Assembly: GCA_029204225.1 (NCBI GenBank)
Contig: CM055095.1
Span: forward strand, 11,995,506 to 12,059,505
Length of the DNA stretch: 64,000 nt
Origin: Diphasiastrum complanatum
Taxonomy: Eukaryota; Streptophyta; Lycopodiopsida; Lycopodiales; Lycopodiaceae
Reading direction: 5' to 3'
Below are positions 57,660 through 64,000 of the stretch, piece after piece. The notes under the pieces are model-generated. The model was not told where the DNA came from, did not search any database, and worked only from the letters and a program-made list of their open reading frames with translations. The translations under genes were made by a program, and so were the position numbers. The stretch's first letter is position 1. Each line of letters opens with the position of its first letter.

Positions 57660-59340
57660 AGCTAACCCAAATAGGTAGCTAAAGTCAGGTGTAGACAAGA
57701 CCAAGAGTTGTGCCTTGCGAAACGAAAACAATCGTGAACATTTACAAACATACCTATGCTAGGTTTAGATTTGGTGTTTGCATCTTCTATCATAAGTAAT
57801 ATTTCTACTTGTGGATTCTCAGATCTATGGCTCAAATCAGAGTTCGTCCACCAATAAATCCAACGAATCTTCAGAAAGTTGACATGATGAACCATATGTT
57901 TTATTTTACAAAGGGTTGCGAGGGATCGAAACTCACAGAGCTTTTTCTCTGGACAACAAACTGCCGGCAAAGGGCCATCTACTTTTGTAGCACAAGGTCA
58001 TGTGCTTCACAAAGTAGTGATGGCAGATGACGACGTAGGCTTTACAAACATCCCCATAAAAGCCATTGACAAAAAAGTCTATTTATATATTGTGGAAAAT
58101 GGATTCACGAAGATACACCTTTGTGAGCATGTGATAGTGAGAAACCTTTTTGATGAAGCTTTGAAGACCATTGTGAGTTATTTCTCTGCTTTCACTCAAA
58201 TTATTTTTAATAATCTTATATATCTTTATGCTGGGCATGGGTTTACCTAAAGCATTTTCAGTTTTGTACTTTTATGTGACCTTGAAAGCTTCTGTTTTGA
58301 TCGTTGCCAAGGCACTTGAGAAAAAAGAAGATCTTGTTTAGCCAAAGTCTGTGAGATCAACATCCTCTCGCAAGAGCTTGCCCTCCTCCTCATAAAAGGA
58401 TTCCCATCCCCTTTACTCTTCCAAAGATACAATATACTCTCTCGCCCAAAGAGAAAACAAAGCTCCTTGGAGGCTATGTCTGTTGATGCTTCTGCCTCTC
58501 CAGTAACTAAAGTTAGGAAATTTAAAACCATGACTCCCAAAAAGACATCAGTTTGAATTCTCCTTCAAGTAATCTGAATATGCTTGGGGCCACCATTAAG
58601 CTCGATGCATCAAAAATCCCAGCATTAATTCATGAAAATAAAAAAATATAAGAAACAACATTTACTTTAGACATGGAACAATGTGAGAGGCCACCTATTG
58701 ACCCAGTAACTAGCGATAGGCTGACGGAGGTTAGGGAACTGAATAGCTCCCATGTACATAACTTAAAAATAAAACTTAAAGACCACACTCAAGCCATAGT
58801 AATGTCTTTTATTGTTCTCATTGATCTTGCTATCTACCCCACCGTAGCAGATTTTGATATTAAATTAATTGATGTTTTGTTTCATATTGTGGGCAGGTTT
58901 GTGCCATGTGGCATGAAATCATGGACCATAAGTGTCTGGGGGACTTGCATATTCAAGCTCTATATTAGGCTTGTGCCATGTGGCATGATTGATTCTAAAA
59001 TAAGATTTTTTGCAAAACATCGTATGTTTGTGTGCTTAGTGGCACATTGTAGGGATATAATGACAATTAATCTTGTTGAGTTGTGGTAGCTTCAAGACCA
59101 AAGGACAAGGCAATAGATTCCTAGTCCTCAATTTGTATTTGATCTTTATACATTATTTTCATTTTTGTTCCAATTCTAGCCTATTCCAAGATCCAAGTTT
59201 AGTGAATATTCATTCTGTCCACGTGGCATGTTCTGAAGGTGGATGTTGGCATCACGCGAGGGGAAATTGCATGCCAATTTTTTGATGTGTTTTGAAAAGC
59301 AAGAGGAGCACACGAGGTTTTTGCAGTCTGCATGCAAATT
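57660..59340. other. No recognised gene; several short frames
   Basis: A plus frame at 58002-58250 (DDDVGFTNIPIKAIDKKVYL) and another at 58673-58860 look protein-like but are short and unassigned. A segment around 'gtgccatgtggcatga' occurs twice (about 58903 and 58974). Confidence 0.4.
58673..58860 (+). other. Short ORF part with ParB-like residue pattern
   Basis: The plus frame starts MEQCERPPIDPVTSDRLTEV and continues RELNSSHVHNLKIKLKDHTQ and IVMSFIVLID. The order R-l..-hv..Lk..l......-viVlid recalls the N-terminal part of ParB/Srx-type domains, but the length is only about 60 codons and no GERR-type motif follows. I do not assign a function. Confidence 0.2.
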
Positions 59341-59342
59341 TC

Positions 59343-59462
59343 TGTTCGTTGCTATGTCTTTTTCTTGCTTTTTTGTCCGTTGTCGCTACATAGCATATAA
59401 ACGGTTCGTCGCTGTGTTTTTTTCTTGCTTTTTTGTCCGTTGTCGCTACATAGCATATAAAG
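59343..59462. repeat. Tandem duplication of a 60-bp unit
   Basis: Two adjacent copies share TGTCCGTTGTCGCTACATAG and end CATATAAA(C/G)G, with a few substitutions in the first half. A looser duplication (AGCTATTCAAACAC.CG) follows at about 59632-59760. Confidence 0.85.
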
Positions 59463-60178
59463 GGTCACAACAGGAGAGTATCGGCAAGTTTTCAGACTCA
59501 GATTTGTGGGCAAGCAACTGAGATTGAGCAATCTAAGTAGCGTGCTTCAATTTGCGCAATACCGATCATTCTACAGATACATTTCCAATTTTCTTGAAAA
59601 ACGTTCTAGGCGATGGTCAATTTGCTGATGCGAGCTATTCAAACACGCGCATGAAGCTGTTTCTCATCATTGTTTCAATTGCATCTTATCAGCAATCAAG
59701 AGCTTGCACATACGTTCTGGATTCCGATCAGTTTTCTGGTCGGAGCTATTCAAACACTCGTCATCCAGGTCAGCGATCAAGAGCCTGCATATACGTTTTC
59801 TCTATCAACAGGTTTGTTAGCATATCTTCTGTCTCTGTGTGTTGTGAAAACGAAAGTAGTATCTTTTCTTGTGCTTATTGTTTTATCTTTCTTGTGCAAA
59901 TTGCAATCTGTCAGAGGTTGCATGTGATTTTCTAAATCGGAAATCTGAAATGAATGTTGTCTTTGTGTTGCCTTTCTGTTTTTTTGGTACCCATTCAAAT
60001 CTGGCTTTTTGAAATGTGCCTTGATTTGCATGCAATATTAGTGTGAACATTGACAAACAGAGCTCTAAAATATAAGTCTTTGTGCATGCACTATGAGTTT
60101 GTGGATTGAAAGTTGTTTGGAATTTCATGGTAGTTTCTGAATTGAAAATCTGAAATGTAATTGTTTTTGTATGGACTA

Positions 60179-60272
60179 AAATTTTCCAGATATTTTCTCT
60201 AGGTTGAAATAAATTTTCCAGATATTTTCTCTAGGTTGAAATACATTTTCCAGATATTTTCTCTAGGTTGAA
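60179..60272. repeat. Three copies of a 32-bp unit
   Basis: ATTTTCCAGATATTTTCTCT followed by AGGTTGAAATA, repeated three times almost perfectly. Confidence 0.9.
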
Positions 60273-60289
60273 TAACTCATCTCACAAGT

Positions 60290-61600
60290 CATGTCATGTG
60301 CTAATAGGAATCCAGTCCACGTGCTGATGATTTCAGCAAGCTCTTTCTTTCTATCACATTTCTCATAATATTTGTAGTAAAAACGTAGACAAATTTTGTT
60401 TCTCAAAAGTATTAAGTACCAAAAACTTAATCCCATGTCAGTGAATTATAGCAAACGACAGGTGTCTCTGCATGCAGCCTCTTCTTCCTACTAGGAAATG
60501 CCACCTCCACACATGAGCTCCATCTCCATGCAGACTTGGTGCATGCAGCCGCTTGCGATCTCCATCTCCATCTGCTTCTATGTTATCAAATGTAAGCATT
60601 CATTATAAAATGATATGCCATGTAAGAAGGCACTAACATGTAATTGGCTAGGCAACTCATCTACTGCTTACTTAAAGTAATCAAATACCTTGTGTTATGT
60701 AGTGTAGTTAAATGTACAAACTACCCAAATGAATGACTATATTGTTCATCATACCTCCTGGAAGTCAAAGGTATTGACCTGTTGGGTAAAAGAAGGTACA
60801 ATCCAATGCCTAGCAGGATAGTCGATTTATCGAAGGGACTAATCACTTGGGAAAACAACTGTATTCTGTTGTTTAGGCACATCAACTCTAAGTAAAGTGG
60901 GTCAAAAGTTCATGTAAGTCTTATTTCCTTGAACTGACTTCTCCAAACCTAGAGCATCATCTCATAACAACAATTGTAGAAAGTGTGAAGTGATCAAGAG
61001 ACAAAAATATATGATTGCTGATGAGAAGATAAGAGAAATGAGAGTGACGAACAACGGACTCATTGCTAACTATGTAAGCAATGACATCAGTGACTACGTA
61101 TTATGAAAGCATTTGTTGAATCGATGTTGGCTCTTTTCTCATTCGGGTTTGTGCTATAAAACAATACAGCTAATTTTTAAGCAGTTTGTCAATTAAACAA
61201 CTTCATGCACGTTGTTCTTTATTTGACTTTCGGATCATAAAATGGAACTCGGGATTGGGTATTAATGCTAGAAGCAATTGCACGGTTGGAGTTAGCAGAC
61301 AAGGATGCCTTTCTCTATAATGGTCTTTGGAGCTCTATTGCCTTTACATGCTTTTAATTCATCACTCCTTCTCACCTTCTAGATTGCCACATCTATTGTG
61401 CAGTCTCAATCCAAACCAAGAAAATGTTTCAATTGACAAAAACTTAATCAAGAGTTTGCAACATGAACGAGATATGAATCACATAGGCATGATCTACCTT
61501 CTTTTGTAATATATGATGTAAGTTCACCAAACTTTACTTGCATATATCATTCAACTTTGAAGAGCTCTACTGACTTTTCCCAAAAGATGAGTACAAGTTA
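60290..61600. other. AT-rich, nothing recognised
   Basis: No coding signal, RNA gene or repeat boundary seen. Confidence 0.5.
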
Positions 61601-61601
61601 T

Positions 61602-61872
61602 TTATATCCATTTTACATTGGTATATAATGTCAATTAGATGCGAACAATCTTTTCTTTGGCAAACTTCAAAGTTCAAATTTCATGCTACGAAATTGTATG
61701 GAGACATGCATACTCCTCCTTGAAAAATTTGAAGAGGACAATTGCCACCTCTTCATGGCAACATGCCAACAAAACAATACTAACAATTCTAACTTATAAC
61801 AACTACTAACAATGTGGAAAAGGTTGTTCGCATCCAATCGACAGTGTTTCATCATTTTGAAATGGATATATT
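61602..61872. mobile_element. MITE-like element with long terminal inverted repeats
   Basis: The arms 61602-61654 and 61816-61872 are imperfect reverse complements. The inner part is best (GTC(A/G)ATT(A/G)GATGCGAACAA, then CTTTTC), and the outer part starts TATATCCATTT. Total length is about 270 bp and AT-rich, with no ORF. The flanking TTAT/TTAT-like bases could be a target duplication, but this is not clear. It fits a small non-autonomous DNA transposon. Confidence 0.5.
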
Positions 61873-62339
61873 ATGATTGTCCGTATGTTTCACATCTTAA
61901 GATGCAATATAGTGAGATCACATAGAAGCGTGAATAAACACATATAAAATATATTGCAACCCAAAAACTTTTCACCTCTTTTTAGTACTTGACATATATA
62001 CCTTTCTCATAAAATTTTCTAATTACAATTGTTTTCAAACATCCTGACTATGAAACTTTTGACCTTTTCAAGTTACTCTAATTGTCCTTCCATCCAAACA
62101 TTATCAACTAGCTACGCTACATTTAGCAATGCTTCAAATTTAATTAACAAGATAATCACATAGCTTTGTATAATCATAAAATAGAATTCTTGGGCCTAAT
62201 TATCGAATAAATAGATAATAATGATCGATTTGATCAAGGCCACTAGATTGTTGTCATTCTTATATTTCATTTTTGTAATTTTCTTGCTTCCTATGCAAAA
62301 GTACTTTTAATTTTTAATATCGTTTTTCCATGTCTATGA

Positions 62340-62900
62340 TTATTCTAGATTCATTTTTGGTGCATGGCTATTTATTTGGCTAGGTGTTATTGATGAATTT
62401 TTAATAACCACTTATGTGTCGATAATTACTGATTCGTCTTCGGTGCACAACTATTCACTTACCTAGGTGTATTTGATGAATGTATGACTACTATGGTGGT
62501 TTGTTGCATGGTTAGTCTCCAATTCGTGGTTATTTTGAATTCATTTATGGTTTGCGGCTATTCACTTGGCTATGTGCTATTGATGAATCTCAACAACCAT
62601 TTATGTACCTGATAATCATAGATTCATCTTTGGTGCATGACTATTCACTTGGTTAGATGCTATTGAATCTATAACTACCATGGTTGTTTGTTGCATGATT
62701 ACTCCTCAGTTTCTGGGTATTCTAAATTCATTTTTGGTGCACGACTATTTACTTGGCTAGGGGCTATTCATGACTTTCCAATAATTCTTTTTGTACCTAA
62801 TAATTGTCAATTCATCTTTGGTGCATGGCCATTCACTTAAGTAGGTGCTATTTATGAATCATATTTATCATGGTTGTCTATTGCATGCTTATTATTAAAA
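62340..62900. repeat. Degenerate dimeric tandem repeat, about 93/186 bp
   Basis: The phrase ATTCATTTTTGGTGCATGGC with variants recurs near 62349, 62443, 62537, 62625, 62728 and 62810. Each is followed by TATTCACTTGGCTAGGTGCT and then alternately by AATAACCA.TTATGTACC or ACTACCATGGTTGTTTGTTG. The alternation gives a higher-order unit of about 186 bp. No ORF is conserved. Confidence 0.75.
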
Positions 62901-63636
62901 AATTGTGTGCATTCTATGAATTTGTTATCTAAAGATCCTAAAATTGTATAAATGTTTCAATTTTAGCATTTTTACTATGTGTTTTTATTTTTGTATGTGA
63001 TTTAGTATATTTCATATTTCAATTACAATAGATGCTTACAATTTGATATTTCTAGTATTATGAACTCTATGTTGACTTCATTATGAGTTGAAGTAACTTA
63101 ATTATGATTCATGAGATGAGCATTATGAGGCTGGGTCTGTAAATTTTTATTCTTATCTAGTAGAAAAGATTTTTTATTAGATGCAATTTGTTGTTTTAAC
63201 AGTTGTTCTGCAATTGAATTTGTTATTGTAAATTCAATATTTCAGCATTAGTAACTGTTAAGTTTTTCCGCAGAAATTATGGGCGACTAAAGAAAAATTC
63301 TTCTCAAATCTTTACGTACATTTTTTTGTCGATTAATTCAACAACACTGAGTTACAAGAAGTTGTTTCTAATGAGGGCTCGTGTGAGAGCATTTACAAAC
63401 AAAATAATTCAAGCCGCGTATAAAGAATATCACACTTGTGAAGAAAAAGTTATAGAAAATATTTCTAGTTTTATTGGAAATGTTAGTGTCTGCAGGATTT
63501 GGGAGATGAAGCTCCCTCAGGGATAGATAGAGCTAAATTAGAATGTTGGGACAAGCTGTGGAGAATACATAAAGAAAAAAATAAAAAGAGCTAAACAGAT
63601 CGAGTCACAAATTGTGTTATAAAAAAAAATGTGATC

Positions 63637-64000
63637 AGAACATCAATGCCATTCACATGTGGGAGACAATTCATCGGTGGAGTTTAAGAAAACAGATTTC
63701 ACACGACTAGCGGCGAGTGTTAGGAATTTTGAATGCACTCTATCAGTGGGAATTCCAAATGATGCAATTGTTTGGAAAAAAAAGGTGGGATTTGGTACAT
63801 TTGGATCCTGTTTCAAAATTGGAATCGTTGGGATATCTTTTTTTCCTGAAGGAGTTGTTTTTGCTGCAAAGAGATACAAAGGTGAGCGGCAAGATAGATT
63901 GAAAACTTTCGCACAAGAGGTTAGTATTGATATTGCACACATGGGAATTGTGCGGAGTATTGGACATACACGACAACCTCCTTTGGTTTCTATCTTCTCG
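63637..64000 (+). CDS. Protein kinase N-lobe exon, continues past the window
   Basis: One plus frame stays open from about 63634 to the window end. It reads VEFKKTDFTRLAASVRNFE, then VGFGTFGSCFKI (Gly-rich loop GxGxxG), FPEGVVFAAKRYKGE (strand-3 Lys) and FAQEVSIDIAHMGIVRSIGH (helix C Glu), so the ATP-binding lobe of a protein kinase is present with its key residues. A loop longer than usual separates the Gly loop from the Lys. A TGTGATCAG acceptor at 63636 suggests an internal exon. A possible earlier exon starts after GTCTGCAG near 63497 (LGDEAPSGIDRAKLECWDKL). The catalytic loop lies beyond the window, so subfamily and integrity are unknown. Confidence 0.6.

Overview
The window reads as nuclear DNA of a land plant. 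It is AT-rich and gene-poor, with spliceosomal introns (GT..AG), a plant-specific NAC transcription-factor gene, and many layers of decayed Ty1/copia and Ty3/gypsy (chromovirus) LTR retrotransposons, hAT transposase relics and a tRNA-derived SINE. A fern or another large-genome plant would fit, but nothing in the sequence fixes the lineage.

Layout. 1-3100: no recognisable gene. 3105-6705: degenerate copia relic on the minus strand. 6718-15950: a second copia element that appears to be cut in two by an inversion, with gag-protease on plus at 6718-7767 and integrase-RT-RNase H on minus at 15610-12755. Its pol/LTR boundary carries a nested, almost intact non-autonomous LTR element (7958-12742; LTRs of 1200 and 1245 bp, TSD CTCCC, PBS, PPT, no pol genes). 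15958-18240: chromovirus relics on minus. 18537-22170: hAT pieces plus a gypsy LTR that has PPT on one side and PBS on the other, followed by a gag relic. 22845-26060: further gypsy relics, a GC-rich patch and microsatellites. 26061-30128: nothing recognised.

30329-31736 (minus): the one convincingly intact gene, a three-exon NAC-domain protein of about 338 aa with a poly(A) signal and a 5'UTR intron. 34212-34415: tandem tRNA-derived SINE. 34969-38921: copia element with 5' LTR, PBS and a pol riddled with stops. 39395-41915: another copia relic that lacks the RT core. 42206-45640: a hairpin, then a degenerate array built around a 20-bp palindrome. 47130-49494: exon relics of a NEK-type kinase interleaved with exons of an unrecognised gene.

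51092-56790: chromovirus on minus (integrase, chromodomain, LTR) whose RNase H is split by a nested, gag-only copia-like element (53344-56454; TSD AAAAG, PBS, PPT). 57080-57648: solo LTR related to the one at 34969. 59343-62900: short tandem duplications, a MITE-like inverted repeat and a dimeric tandem repeat. 63637-64000: N-lobe exon of a protein kinase that runs off the right edge.

The genes do not form a pathway. The structure is one of nested and rearranged transposons around a few host genes. I found no convincing new biological system. The strongest unusual signals are the inversion-split copia with its nested non-autonomous element, the palindrome-centred array, and the unrecognised multi-exon candidate at 47.5-48.8 kb.
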